A stretch of 64,000 nt of DNA, taken from Strigomonas culicis (Eukaryota; Euglenozoa; Kinetoplastea; Trypanosomatida; Trypanosomatidae). Positions 18,839-29,103 of the stretch are shown in pieces. A model generated the notes under the pieces. It worked only from the letters and a program-made list of their open reading frames with translations. It had not been told where the DNA came from and made no database searches. The position numbers were made by a program, and so were the translations under genes. The first letter of the stretch is position 1; every line of letters begins with the position of its first letter. Where the stretch lies: NCBI GenBank assembly GCA_000482145.1, contig AUXH01000008.1, positions 29,308-93,307 of the forward strand, in the 5' to 3' direction.

Positions 18839-19840
18839 ATGGACAAACTTGCGTTAAAAGAATCCTGCGAGAAGATCCTGAGCCGCCTGCAGCAGAAGGA
18901 GCTGGAGGACTACACCTGTTTCCTGTGCCGGGGCCGCGAGGTGGGCCAGGACCGGCTGATGGAGCACATCATCACCCGCCACCACATCCACCTCGCGCAC
19001 TTTGACAACGTCGTCGACCTACGTGCGCTGCTGGCGTTCCTGCAGGACCGCATTCACCACAGTGCGGCAGGGAGCGAGGCGCATGCGCTGTACTGTCCGG
19101 TGTGCGCCGACGCTGCCGGCAGCAGCGAGGAACAGTTCGTCGAGCACGTGGCAGACAAGGGCCACCAGCACTGGAACGGCAACACGATCACGGGGCTCTC
19201 GGACTACTACATTTGTGTGCGGCCGGAGGCGGCCGCGCCAGAGGCGGAGAGCGGCAGCTCCGGCTCCAGCTCGTTCAGCGGCTCGGACGACGGTGACGCG
19301 GATGCCTTCGTGCCCGAGGACGAGCACGACGCGGATGCGCTGGTGGAGGAGGCGGAGCCCTGTGAGTGCCTGTACTGCAGCGCGGTCTCGCAGGACGTGC
19401 TGGGGCACATGCGCGAGGCGCACCAGTTCGACTTTACAGCCGCGACGCGGGCGCGCGACGACGTGCACGACGAGTACGACCTCATTCGCCTCGTGAACGC
19501 TGTGCGGCGCTGCGTGGTGCAGCGGAAGGGGGCCTGCTGCCCGGGCCACGACGCGAGGGAGGACGGCGACGCGGACAAGGAGGCGTGTCGGGCCGCCATC
19601 GCGGCGTGCGGCTCGCTCGAGACGCACCTCCGTGAGCACCCGTCGCATCGTCTGCCGGTCGAGTTGCCGACGGGTGACGCCTCTCTGCTGCCCGTCCTTC
19701 CGGGGGATGCGTTTATTTCGCTGCTGGTCACGTACGGGGAGGGCTTTCTGCAGCAGGAGGAGGCGGACCCGGACTTCCCGATGGTGCCCACCATTCACGA
19801 AATTGCGACCAACAAAATGCCACCACCGCCGACGCATTGA
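18839..19840 (+). CDS. C2H2 zinc-finger protein, ZNF277-like
   Basis: A 333-residue protein with at least three zinc-finger-like units. The first is Cys27-x2-Cys30 with His43 and His48, followed by 'HFDNVVDLRALLAFL', a combination seen in the ZNF277 family. The second is 'YCPVCA' with 'FVEHVADKGHQHW' and then 'SDYYICV', where ZNF277 proteins also have a finger ending near a Tyr-rich segment. The third is 'CLYCSA' with 'LGHMREAHQFDF'. An acidic Ser/Glu/Asp stretch separates the second and third. ZNF277 in animals associates with 40S ribosomal protein uS5 (RPS2). Whether this orthology and role hold here is inference. The start is the first ATG after the acceptor near 18798. Confidence 0.85.
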   Translation: MDKLALKESCEKILSRLQQKELEDYTCFLCRGREVGQDRLMEHIITRHHIHLAHFDNVVDLRALLAFLQDRIHHSAAGSEAHALYCPVCADAAGSSEEQFVEHVADKGHQHWNGNTITGLSDYYICVRPEAAAPEAESGSSGSSSFSGSDDGDADAFVPEDEHDADALVEEAEPCECLYCSAVSQDVLGHMREAHQFDFTAATRARDDVHDEYDLIRLVNAVRRCVVQRKGACCPGHDAREDGDADKEACRAAIAACGSLETHLREHPSHRLPVELPTGDASLLPVLPGDAFISLLVTYGEGFLQQEEADPDFPMVPTIHEIATNKMPPPPTH

Positions 19841-20146
19841 TGCATGCCACCATCTGTCAGAGGAGAAGAGAGCAAGTGGTTATTCAAGCGCCCATAAACA
19901 CGTAATAACATGATCTATATTCGTAATCGTCTAAATGATAAAGCACCTCTTTGTATAAATGTCTGATCTCTCTAAGAGCGCTTGTCCCTGAGAAGGGAAG
20001 ATAGTAAACTACATTTGTAATTACTTGATTGTTGCTATTGTGTTTTCCCCTTCCTCAACCTCTGTCCGTGCGATTTTTTTTTCCCTCGCTATCTTCCATC
20101 TTATAATAACACTAACCATCTTCAGACCATTCAAGAGAGTGCTCTC
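19841..20146 (+). other. Intergenic region with splice acceptor
   Basis: The tract 20038-20100 is pyrimidine-rich and AG 20124-20125 precedes the next ATG (20147) by about 20 bases. No other feature is seen. Confidence 0.5.
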
Positions 20147-21178
20147 ATGTCTGTCCCGCTTAGTTCGTCTCGGAGAAGCGCGTCCACATCCCTTGCCTAT
20201 AATCTCCTCACACAGGTACCGTTTTCGCCCCTCATGCAAATGTACTTCATGAGCGAACAGCGGACCTATTCGTCTTGCTACTGGGTCGCGGAGCACCAGG
20301 TAGTATCGCATCGGCTCCAGAGCGGTGCATCGGAGAAGCCGCTTTGGGTGCCGCACAGTTTCGCCTTCGAGAGCAAGTACCGAGCGGCAAAGATTGACGA
20401 GGTAGACAGCGCCTGGCAACGGTTTCAAGAAACAACCCTAGAGCGGAGCGATGTCCAGACGCTTTATGATCTCAACCGCTCTAATAGCAACTGCTACATT
20501 CTCCCGGTGGTGAATGCGTGTTTTGTGGAGGAAACAGACCTCTTCTTTTTCCTCATGCAGACCTCTCTCACCATGAAGCAGCTGGAGGCCTCCAGAGCCG
20601 CTACCGCCCAGTGCGCGGAGCGTGCGGCGACCCACTTTGTCTTCCGCAATGGTTACTTTGAGCCTATTTCCGCGTGCAAGGACAGCAACGCCTGGTCCTC
20701 CCTCGTGGAGGCGGTGCCCAGGGTGAACCAACAGCTCGACCTCGGCGCCCGCTTCTTCTCTGTCGCGCAGAGGGAGGAAGAGCTGACTCCTCCGCAGAGG
20801 CGGGCCGTGCGTGAAGAAGAAGAAGACTACCTCGTGGAGCTCATGGCGCCCCCTCCCTTCGCCGGCGCCGGGCGCCCGCAGCTGCGCTGCGAGACGGTCT
20901 GGATCGACGCGCAGAGTGTGTGCCGGCGCCAACTCTCTCTTTACCAAGATGCCTTCTGGACGCCGTGCATCATGCGGCGCGAACAGGCCGCTGACGGTGC
21001 CGCGGTAGGCAGCTTTGCAATGCAACAGCCCAAGATACCGATCTCACGGTATCAGAACAAGTTGTTGTTCTACGGCTCCTCCTATTATAATACAGATCAG
21101 CTGCTGTACAATTCGCCGTTGCGACAGCTACTAAGGGATGCTCGCAATAGCGAAGCACCATGCAGCGAACACGGATAG
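20147..21178 (+). CDS. Hypothetical protein
   Basis: A 343-residue protein of unknown family. It has an N-terminal Ser/Arg-rich stretch (1-15), a mixed folded body with 'SYWVAEHQVV'-type aromatic strands, and an acidic insertion near residues 215-230 (E-E-E-E-D-Y). The C-terminal 50 residues are Tyr/Asn-rich ('YQNKLLFYGSSYYNTDQLLYN'). No membrane segments, zinc ligands or catalytic motifs were found. The start is the first ATG after the acceptor at 20125; two further in-frame ATGs occur within the first 35 codons. Confidence 0.85.
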   Translation: MSVPLSSSRRSASTSLAYNLLTQVPFSPLMQMYFMSEQRTYSSCYWVAEHQVVSHRLQSGASEKPLWVPHSFAFESKYRAAKIDEVDSAWQRFQETTLERSDVQTLYDLNRSNSNCYILPVVNACFVEETDLFFFLMQTSLTMKQLEASRAATAQCAERAATHFVFRNGYFEPISACKDSNAWSSLVEAVPRVNQQLDLGARFFSVAQREEELTPPQRRAVREEEEDYLVELMAPPPFAGAGRPQLRCETVWIDAQSVCRRQLSLYQDAFWTPCIMRREQAADGAAVGSFAMQQPKIPISRYQNKLLFYGSSYYNTDQLLYNSPLRQLLRDARNSEAPCSEHG

Positions 21179-21491
21179 TACTTCGTCCTCTGCTACTGCT
21201 ACAGTGATTATATAACTGTAAAAATGCTCTACTCTTTCTATTTTTGCGTGCTGCATGCTCTTTTCCGATATGTTATTGTCTTTTGTTGTTACCTTGTATT
21301 TACGTGTTATCCCTTTTTCTTCCTTTTTTCTTCTTCTTCTTTATGTAAGAATAGAAAGCTTGTAAGCGTGTTCCATAGATTCTCATTAGCTACGATACTA
21401 GTATCTTCTCGTCGTAGTATTTGTTGCAGTACTCTTGTATCGGCCTCGTTCTGCCTTTTTACTTCCCGCAGCGGAGGGGTCGAAAGAGAGA
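21179..21491 (+). other. Intergenic region with splice acceptor
   Basis: T-rich gap. A short tract (21448-21468) and AG 21470-21471 give a leader of about 20 bases before the APC1 start. Nothing else is seen. Confidence 0.5.
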
Positions 21492-24400
21492 ATGAGCTCT
21501 GCCGTACGCAAAAACACGTTCAACATTGACGTCAGCTCGCGGCACGACAGAGATCTGCGGGATGTGGCGGTGAAGCAGAACGGCCGCGTGTGCTTCACGA
21601 CGACCCACCGGCGCGTGCTGTGGGCCTTCCTCGCGAACTTCCTCCCGTCCACGTGCCTCCGCGGCGAGCAGGGCAGCGCGGCGGCCTCCACGTCGCAGCA
21701 GGCCGGTGTGGAGCGCTACCAGCCCCGCGCCCACGTGACGCCGGCTGATGTGGCCGCGCAGAGCGAGTACCTCTGCGTGTTTCACCGCGAGGAGCTGAAG
21801 GACCTCCACGGCCGCTACACGGTGTGCGTGCCCGCGACGCTGTGCTCCGCCTACGCGGTGCCGAGCGGCACCCCCTCGCAGTTCGTGCTGCACCACATAC
21901 AGCCGACCGCGATCTGCCCGGGCGTAATGGGTGTCTTTGTGCACGGCCAGTTGCAGGTCCCGCGCCGGCACGCCGCGCCGACGGTAGTCGTCGACGGCGC
22001 GCTCTATCGCGCCGCGGCGGACATGTGGTGGATGGCCTCGCCGCTCGCGGTGACGCCCGTCTACGTCGCGTGCGAGGACCCCGCCGGCGGTGGTCCCACC
22101 GCTGCCGACCGCTGTGCCTCGCCGCTGCCGCAGTCCACGGCCTCCGTCTCGCCCATGTTCAGCCCGCGCAGCTATCTCCCGTCGCAGGGCCAGCGCGGCG
22201 GCTTCCCCGCGGCCCCGGGGGCAGAGACGGTTCCCGCCGTGGCGCCATCGTCGTCCGTGGACGCGCCGGCCGTGGGCGGGACCGTGCTGCTGCAGTTCAG
22301 CCACACGATGCGGGTGGGGGCGGAGGAGCACCTCCGCTTCTTCGTGGTGGTGCGCACCGGCCCGCAGCAGATCGGGCTCGCGGTGGTGCGGCCGCAGCTG
22401 GAGCTGGACATCCTCACGTGGCACTGGTGCCGCTACCGCCTGACGCTGCCGGACCTCAGCTCGAGCAACAACGCGCTGCAGCTCGTCGTGTCGGAGCATC
22501 CGACGTTAGAGCGGCAGTTCGTCTTTCTGCAGGACACGCGCCGCGCCGCGCTGCACGTCATACAGACGCCGAACCTGAACACGGGCGAAGAGGCGCTGAC
22601 GCTGTGCTTCACGCTGCCGACGCAGGGCCACCCGACGGTGGTGCCCTCGCTGCGGCTCGGCAGCCCGCAGCCCATCCTTGTCTGCAACTACCCCGAGCCA
22701 AACGCGGTGAGTCTGTACAGCCCGCTGCAGCTGCTGCTGCGCGGCGCCACGGCGGAGAACCGCCTCGCGACGCTGACAAACGTCTTGCACGGACCGGACA
22801 ACGCGGCGATCGGCAAGGCGCACGGGCGGGCGCACGGGGATGCGTCTGGCCGGGACGGGCCGGACGCGATCAGCGGCATCGCGTCGCAGAATGGCACGAC
22901 GATGGTGTTCGTCCACCATGCCAGCACGCGCTCCTCTAATGCGTCGTGTGGCGACAGTGCAGACGGAGGCGCAGCGGCGGAGACCGCCGCATTGTCGCTC
23001 GACAATGACGATGGGGTACCCGCACCCTTCTCTGCCCACACGGACGCAACACCCTTCGCGGCGCCACGGCTCTCTCTGGTGCTGTCGCAGCAGGCGAACC
23101 CCAACGCGCATCGGCGCTGCGAGCGCGTGGTGGAGACGACGGTGGAGCTGCCCACGCTGCAGCACGACCACGACGCGTTCCTGCAGTACGCGCTCGAGGC
23201 GCTGGAGGCCACACTTGGCAAGCGGCGTGTGTATGCGCTGGAGTGCGTGCTGGTGGGGCGCGCCTACGCGGTCCAAGACGAAAAGAGGAACGCCTCCCTC
23301 ACGGCTGCGCATCGCGGTGCCGCCCCGAGCGCGACACAGTGGAGTTACACCGGCGAATTCGCCGTGGTGCTGTCAGAGGTCGTGCGACGGTGCGTACAGA
23401 GGGAGCAGACCACCGCGTCCGCATACCGACCTGCGAGCACAGGTTACGGTCAGGCCTCCTCCGTGGCAGCGTCGCGCGCTGCGGGGACGAGCGAGCGACT
23501 CAAGTGGTATCAGTACTTGAGTGACCCGTTTCAAATCGATGTGACGGCCATTGAGACCATGTACGAGGCCATTGAGGGCACACACGGTGTCGCTGCCGAA
23601 CAGACTGTGCGGTCACCAGTCGACAAAAGGGAGACTACATCCGATGTCCCCGAGTGGTCCATAACCACGTGTAGAATCTGTGTCCTCACTCTACATGTGT
23701 TATTTGAAAGCTTTCGGTTTCAAGAGCGCTTTTGGCCTTTCCTGCAGAGCATCGCCGACGTCGTGTACGACTTGGCCGCGCAGCTGCAGTGGAAGCCGTT
23801 CATCAACTGTTATGCCGGCTTCTGTGAAGTGGGGTCCACGTTCGAAGCAGTGCCTGATCGCCACGCGTATACGGGTAGTGAGATAGACACGGATATTTCT
23901 ACGGTGTTCGAGTATCACACGAACATCGACGCTACGGCTTGTACAGACGGCGCACCCCACGAGGTCAACGCTCTCCTGCGCGACGACGTGGTCCCGCCGC
24001 TCATCTTTGCGGCGCTCAACAGCGTGTTGTACGGTCGGCGGGACCGCCTGTCGCTGTGGCCCATGGTCGTCGGCCTCGCGAGCGGCCACCCGATCGCCGT
24101 CGCGAACCGCCTCTACGCGCTCTACGTGTCCTGCTTCTGTCGCGGCCCCGCGGGGTGCCCGGCGGCGGCCGCCGCGAGCGGCAGGGCCAAGGCGGTCGTG
24201 GCGTCGGCACGCCGGTGCGAGGAGACGACGCCCAAGGAGGCGTGGTGGCAGATGGTGTGCCGCAGCTTGGTGCGGGACGGGTTGAGCGACAAGTCCGTCC
24301 TGGCCGAGCTCGGCATTGGGGTGTCGTTTCTGCTGCTGCAGGCGCTCGCGCGCGGCAAGGACAACCCGGCCGACGGCTGGGATGACGAGCTGCTGTCCGT

Positions 24401-27400
24401 CGTCGGCCGCCTCGACTGTGTGACGAGCACGGCGCTGCTGCAGCGGCTGGCGCAGCCCGGCGGGGACGTGCTGCGCACCGCGGAGGAGGGCGCCATCGGC
24501 CGGCAGTACCGCGCCACCATCACGGACGACGACGGCGTCATCATGCGCTCCAACTTCCCCAAGACGTGGCGCGACTCGCGCCTCGACCGGGTGCAGGCGC
24601 TCTTCAACACCGCTACGCCGCTGTTTCTGCCGGGCCAGGGGGACGGCTCGGACGCCCTGTACAACGCGCTGAACGCCCTCGCGCGGCGAGCGCAGGCGCT
24701 GCCGATTGGACGCGGCATGATGACGCTCTGCACGCAGGACTTCCGCGTCCGCGACAGTGTCCCGATCCCGGTGCTCAACCTGGACGGCCGCACCGGCGAC
24801 GGCGTCGCGCTGAAGAACAACGCCGAGGAGGTGCAGCCCGACCGACTGGTGTGGCCGCTGTTCCACAACGGGTGCGCTGCCGGGCTGCGGTTCCTGCCGC
24901 TCGGGAGCGCCGCGTCGGGCGACGCGAGCGACAGCAGCGCGGACCGGCCGGATGCCATCACGCGGCACTGGATTGTGCACCAGACGCAGTCGCGCAGTGC
25001 GCAGTGCCCAGCGGCGCGGGCGGGCCTGCTACTCGCCGCCGGCATTCTCGGCCACCTCAAGGTGCTGCAGCTGACCGACATCTACGCCCTCCTCGTCTCG
25101 CCCCAGCCGCAGTACACGTGGCGCGAGGCGACGACCATGGCGGTGATCCTAGGGCTCGCCTGCAGCTTCCGCGGCACGAACAACGAGCTCGTCTTCAACT
25201 GCCTCTCCATGCACATTCAGTCGCTCACGCCGAGCGTGGAGGACATTGAGGTCTCGCTGGACGTACAGGCGGCCGCCCTCGTGTCGATTGGGCTCCTGTG
25301 CCAGCGCACGCTCACAAACAGCTTTCTCGTCGAAATGCTGCTCATTGAAATGTCGCGGCTCCCGTCGGATGAGCACTGCAACCACCGGGAGGGGTATGTG
25401 CTAGCCACCGGCTTTGCGCTGGGGCTGCTGCTGCTGGGGATTGGCAACGCGCACGGCAGCAGTGCGCGCGTCGAGGATCGCCTGCTGAGCTTCATGGAGG
25501 GCGCCGGGCGTCAGCCGGTGCCCTCGGCGCGCGTGGGCCTGGAGGTGTTCCAGGAGCGCCACGGCAACGACGCCGGCCATTTCTTCACCAAGGCGCTGCT
25601 GAACCAGGGCGTCCAGGAGAGCTCGCAGTGTGCGTGCACCAAGGTGGACGAGGGGCACTACTACAACGTGCACGTGTCGGGCCCCGCCGCGGTGGTCGCA
25701 CTGGGCTTCATGTACCTCAAGACGGACTCGGAGCCCGTGGCGCGCCGCCTGCTGCCGCCCGACCGCTACGCCGGGCTGCAGGAGCTCTCGCCGCTCATGT
25801 GCCTGCTGCGCTCGACGATGGCCGGCCTCGTGAGCTGGTCCGCCGTGCTGCCCAGCCGCACCTGGCTCTACGCGCATGTGCCGAGCACGGTGCTCACGAA
25901 CCTCGTCACCGGCGGCGGCGCGCGGCTGGGGCTGGCGCAGCAGCAGGTGCACTACATCCTGATGAACCTCGGCCACTGCATCGCCGGCTCCGTGCTGGCG
26001 CTCGGCCTGCGCTACGCGGGCTCGATGGACGCCGACGCGCGGGGGGTCATTTTGGCCGAGCTGCAGGGCTTCATGAAGGGCCACATTGGCACCTCCGGCA
26101 AGGCGATCCCCGTCATCCAAAAGTCGACCGGCGCGTACGAGCTGTGCCTGACGACGTGCGCCATCGCCCTCTGCCTGGTGATGTCCGGCACAGGCGACCT
26201 CAAGATCTTCTCGCTGCTGCAGCGGCTGCACAAGCGCACGACGGGGGTGCCGTACGGCTCGCACCAGGCCGTCTCCATGGCGATAGGGCTGCTCTTCCTG
26301 GGCGGCGGCCGGCTGACGCTGTCCAACACGACGGAGTCCATCGCGGCGCTCGTGCTCTCGGTGTACCCGGTGTGGCCGAGCCACCCGGAGGACAACACGC
26401 ACCACATCCAGGTGCTGCGGCATCTCTTCGGCCTCGCGGTCGTGCCGCGCGTGCTGGAGACGGTGGACGCGCTCACGACGCGGCCCGTCTCGCTGCCGGT
26501 GCGCATCATCCTGCGCAAGGGCCGCGTCAGCCACGAGGCGGAGGTGATGGGCGCGAAGAACCCCGCGTGGACGCCGGTGCCGCGCGGCAAGGAAGGCCAG
26601 GAGGTGCGGCTGCACACGCCGTGCCTGTACCCGCCGCCGGAGATGATCGAGTGCATCGAGCTGCGTAGTGCGCAGCACTACCCGCTGACGCTGTACCAGC
26701 ACTCCGGGTTCATCAGCAACCACGGCATCCGACTGCGCGTGCTGGAGCACCACAAGGACGAGGAGATCGCCCATGGAGGGGAGGGAGACGGCGGCGGCGG
26801 CGCGCTCACCAAGTCCCCGTGCGAGCTGTACGTGCTGGACTGGCTGCGCGCGCTGTTCCACTGCCCCACCACAAGCATGATCGAGGCCTTCACCATCGTG
26901 GACCACCTGAAGCTGCTGCTCGCTGCGCTGCGCGTGTGCAGCACCTTATCCCCCGCGGGCGACGCCTCACCCGATGTCGCCCAGTCGTCCCCTGTGGTGG
27001 CGACAGGCGCGAGCCCGGAGATGCTGCTCTCGATGGACTTCGGCAGGGCCGTGCAGGACACCCTGTCGCGGCGCTACTGCTACCTCTTTACGCACCGACC
27101 GCAACGCGGCGAGGAGAGCAAAGCTGAGGAGCCCGCGCCCATGCCGCACCCGCTGCGCCAGATGCTCTTGCAGGGCCGATCGCTCCACGACGTCGTGACC
27201 GACATCGTGGCGGACCCTGTCGGCAGCCGCTCGTTTCCCTGCAACTTCAGCGGCTTTGTCATGTCGCCCTTTTCGGAGGAGACGCTGCGCCTGGGTGGCT
27301 TTGCGACCGCTGGCGCCGGTGGCGGGGCGGAGGGTGACGCTGGCTCCAGCGTACTCGACCGCAAAGCGATCAAGAAGATGCTGGCGGAGTCCATGCACTT

Positions 27401-27566
27401 TTATGGGCTGGACAGCCCCTCCCTCGCCGCCCTGCGTGAGCTGCTGGACGCGAAGACAGAAGGAGAGTCGTCTGGTCGTATGTTGAAGCTGTTGCGCGTC
27501 CAGCAGAAGACGGGTCTGCAATTGGAGGTACTGCAGAACACCCTGGCTTGCTGCGAAATTTCTTAG
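21492..27566 (+). CDS. APC1: Anaphase-promoting complex subunit 1 (APC1)
   Basis: A 2024-residue protein, the largest in the window. APC1 is the main scaffold of the anaphase-promoting complex/cyclosome, the ubiquitin ligase that drives mitotic exit, and it acts in the nucleus. Recognition rests on the C-terminal half (about residues 1175-1650). This has proteasome/cyclosome (PC) repeats in the APC1 arrangement: 'GLLLAAGILGHL', then 'MAVILGLACSFRGTNNE', then 'LDVQAAALVSIGLLCQRT', then 'GYVLATGFALGLLLLGIG', and further Gly-Leu-Gly repeats. The N-terminal half should be the WD40-like and middle domains; it contains a cluster of beta strands and low-complexity linkers (about 200-260, 440-540). 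The usual metazoan length is about 1940 residues. The start was placed at the first ATG after the acceptor at 21471. The gene appears intact. Confidence 0.92.
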   Translation: MSSAVRKNTFNIDVSSRHDRDLRDVAVKQNGRVCFTTTHRRVLWAFLANFLPSTCLRGEQGSAAASTSQQAGVERYQPRAHVTPADVAAQSEYLCVFHREELKDLHGRYTVCVPATLCSAYAVPSGTPSQFVLHHIQPTAICPGVMGVFVHGQLQVPRRHAAPTVVVDGALYRAAADMWWMASPLAVTPVYVACEDPAGGGPTAADRCASPLPQSTASVSPMFSPRSYLPSQGQRGGFPAAPGAETVPAVAPSSSVDAPAVGGTVLLQFSHTMRVGAEEHLRFFVVVRTGPQQIGLAVVRPQLELDILTWHWCRYRLTLPDLSSSNNALQLVVSEHPTLERQFVFLQDTRRAALHVIQTPNLNTGEEALTLCFTLPTQGHPTVVPSLRLGSPQPILVCNYPEPNAVSLYSPLQLLLRGATAENRLATLTNVLHGPDNAAIGKAHGRAHGDASGRDGPDAISGIASQNGTTMVFVHHASTRSSNASCGDSADGGAAAETAALSLDNDDGVPAPFSAHTDATPFAAPRLSLVLSQQANPNAHRRCERVVETTVELPTLQHDHDAFLQYALEALEATLGKRRVYALECVLVGRAYAVQDEKRNASLTAAHRGAAPSATQWSYTGEFAVVLSEVVRRCVQREQTTASAYRPASTGYGQASSVAASRAAGTSERLKWYQYLSDPFQIDVTAIETMYEAIEGTHGVAAEQTVRSPVDKRETTSDVPEWSITTCRICVLTLHVLFESFRFQERFWPFLQSIADVVYDLAAQLQWKPFINCYAGFCEVGSTFEAVPDRHAYTGSEIDTDISTVFEYHTNIDATACTDGAPHEVNALLRDDVVPPLIFAALNSVLYGRRDRLSLWPMVVGLASGHPIAVANRLYALYVSCFCRGPAGCPAAAAASGRAKAVVASARRCEETTPKEAWWQMVCRSLVRDGLSDKSVLAELGIGVSFLLLQALARGKDNPADGWDDELLSVVGRLDCVTSTALLQRLAQPGGDVLRTAEEGAIGRQYRATITDDDGVIMRSNFPKTWRDSRLDRVQALFNTATPLFLPGQGDGSDALYNALNALARRAQALPIGRGMMTLCTQDFRVRDSVPIPVLNLDGRTGDGVALKNNAEEVQPDRLVWPLFHNGCAAGLRFLPLGSAASGDASDSSADRPDAITRHWIVHQTQSRSAQCPAARAGLLLAAGILGHLKVLQLTDIYALLVSPQPQYTWREATTMAVILGLACSFRGTNNELVFNCLSMHIQSLTPSVEDIEVSLDVQAAALVSIGLLCQRTLTNSFLVEMLLIEMSRLPSDEHCNHREGYVLATGFALGLLLLGIGNAHGSSARVEDRLLSFMEGAGRQPVPSARVGLEVFQERHGNDAGHFFTKALLNQGVQESSQCACTKVDEGHYYNVHVSGPAAVVALGFMYLKTDSEPVARRLLPPDRYAGLQELSPLMCLLRSTMAGLVSWSAVLPSRTWLYAHVPSTVLTNLVTGGGARLGLAQQQVHYILMNLGHCIAGSVLALGLRYAGSMDADARGVILAELQGFMKGHIGTSGKAIPVIQKSTGAYELCLTTCAIALCLVMSGTGDLKIFSLLQRLHKRTTGVPYGSHQAVSMAIGLLFLGGGRLTLSNTTESIAALVLSVYPVWPSHPEDNTHHIQVLRHLFGLAVVPRVLETVDALTTRPVSLPVRIILRKGRVSHEAEVMGAKNPAWTPVPRGKEGQEVRLHTPCLYPPPEMIECIELRSAQHYPLTLYQHSGFISNHGIRLRVLEHHKDEEIAHGGEGDGGGGALTKSPCELYVLDWLRALFHCPTTSMIEAFTIVDHLKLLLAALRVCSTLSPAGDASPDVAQSSPVVATGASPEMLLSMDFGRAVQDTLSRRYCYLFTHRPQRGEESKAEEPAPMPHPLRQMLLQGRSLHDVVTDIVADPVGSRSFPCNFSGFVMSPFSEETLRLGGFATAGAGGGAEGDAGSSVLDRKAIKKMLAESMHFYGLDSPSLAALRELLDAKTEGESSGRMLKLLRVQQKTGLQLEVLQNTLACCEIS

Positions 27567-27989
27567 ATGCACCCACATTGATCCACATGTGTTTCCTGTG
27601 TTACAATAAAGAATAAGAAAACGATATGACTTGCGCCTTTTTCGTCTCTTTACTCGTACTATTGTAGCAACAGGTACATAAGTGAAGCGTTTTTATTTTT
27701 CCACGTCTTACATAGAATTTGTGTTTACTTTCACCCACTAATACTGACAATAAAGATCAATGGGTTTGTACTTTTGACATTTTTCTTATGACTCCTGCAT
27801 GGAATTGGTTCTACATGAGGATAGATGGTTACCCAGTACGAATGATACGCATTATGTTTTCATTTCTCCTCTCACGTCTTTTTCATGTTGATCCATACCG
27901 ATACACACTTAGCAATACAATACTCTATCCATACTTCTTTTCATCTGTGCACTGCCAAGCCACCAGAACCGCACGAACACCGTTAAACA
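27567..27989 (+). other. Intergenic region
   Basis: AT-rich gap with no clear coding content. A pyrimidine-rich stretch at about 27926-27945 precedes the IFT20 start, with AG 27957-27958 or nearby as a possible acceptor. Nothing else is seen. Confidence 0.4.
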
Positions 27990-28379
27990 ATGGAAGAGGA
28001 TCAAATCATCATGTTCGATAGCCAGGGTGCCATCCGCATGTACAACCCGGAAAAGTTTGACGAACTGCTGAAGGTGATAGAGACGCAGCGGCACTACACG
28101 GAGAAGATGGATGAGTTCCGCACCATGGTGAACCAGACCATGACCATCGTGCAGCGCCTAGGTGAGGCTATTGAACAGGAGAAGCTGAAGGCCATCGGCG
28201 CGCGCAATATGGTAGAGAGCGAGGCGGAGGAGCGCACGCGCACGCTGCAGGAGGCACAGATCCGTCTGCGCGAGAAGCAGCTGGAGCTAGACCGATACAT
28301 TGCCGAGTACGACTCACTCGTGAAGATTGAGCGTGAGCAGCAGATGACATTCAAGTCGCTCAGCAAATCACAGGAGTAA
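27990..28379 (+). CDS. IFT20: Intraflagellar transport protein 20 (IFT20)
   Basis: A 129-residue, almost entirely helical coiled-coil protein matching IFT20 in length (human about 132) and in pattern: an N-terminal non-coiled segment with 'NPEKFDELLKVIETQ', then a coiled coil with 'ALGARN/AIGARN' (here 'AIGARNMVESE') and 'LREKQLELDRYIAEYDSL...E..Q'. IFT20 is a subunit of the IFT-B complex, pairs with IFT54, and in animals also links the Golgi to cilium trafficking. It is needed for flagellum building. Cys residues and membrane segments are absent. Start is the first ATG. It is conserved in all flagellated trypanosomatids. Confidence 0.93.
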   Translation: MEEDQIIMFDSQGAIRMYNPEKFDELLKVIETQRHYTEKMDEFRTMVNQTMTIVQRLGEAIEQEKLKAIGARNMVESEAEERTRTLQEAQIRLREKQLELDRYIAEYDSLVKIEREQQMTFKSLSKSQE

Positions 28380-29103
28380 GTAAATGGGTTAGAATGTACA
28401 TAATTATATACAACGAGATTACAACAGAAAAAGATATCTATAAAAAAGAGAGGACGCATAGGGTGTATATAGACACGCACCATAGACGGCTCTTTTTTTC
28501 TTTTTCTCTGGCCTCACACAGTCTGTTCATTGTTGTCTCGTCTTGCAGAGGAATACTACCCTATACTGTAGTGCATCCTTTTTTTGACGCGTTGAAATGT
28601 GTTTTTTTTTCCTGTTCTTTTCTTGTGTAGCCAGACTTTTTTTTTCGTCTCTTCTGTGTGTATAACTCAGTGTATGTGTATATTCGTATTATACGTGTAT
28701 ACACACTCGTTAGAGTGTTGATGTAATCTGAAAGACTGAAGAAGGGCTATGAAGCCTACCACTGTAATGCGAAGTGCGAGGACGTTGAGTGGCCTTATTC
28801 TTAATGAAAAAGATGCAACCATATCGTCGTACATAGTTAAGAAACAAAATGATTTAATTTGTGCATGTACTCCTTGCAGCAACGCCTTCACCTATCCTTC
28901 ATCTTTTTTTTTCTTTTAGTCTCATTTTTGTGTTTGGAGTTTTCACTGCATATAGAAAGAAAACATCGAGGAACCAGCACTACTAACACATTAAAAACAG
29001 TAACAATAATAACAAGAACAGCAAAAACAAAAACAAAAAAGAAACAAAACCATCAAAACCATTAAAACTATTACAAACAAAAAAGGCATAGCGTATAACG
29101 TAT
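28380..29103 (+). other. Intergenic region with splice acceptor
   Basis: About 720 bases. The strongest acceptor is AG 28918-28919 after the tract 28896-28917. Between it and the ATG at 29104 lies an A-rich, ATG-free leader of about 185 bases (AAC/AAAAAC-rich). No tRNA-like or other RNA structure was recognised. Confidence 0.5.

Noticed and set aside
28667..28891. 74-codon minus-strand frame upstream of the 1805-residue gene
   Set aside because: AT-rich gap DNA, no motif, antisense to the cluster.
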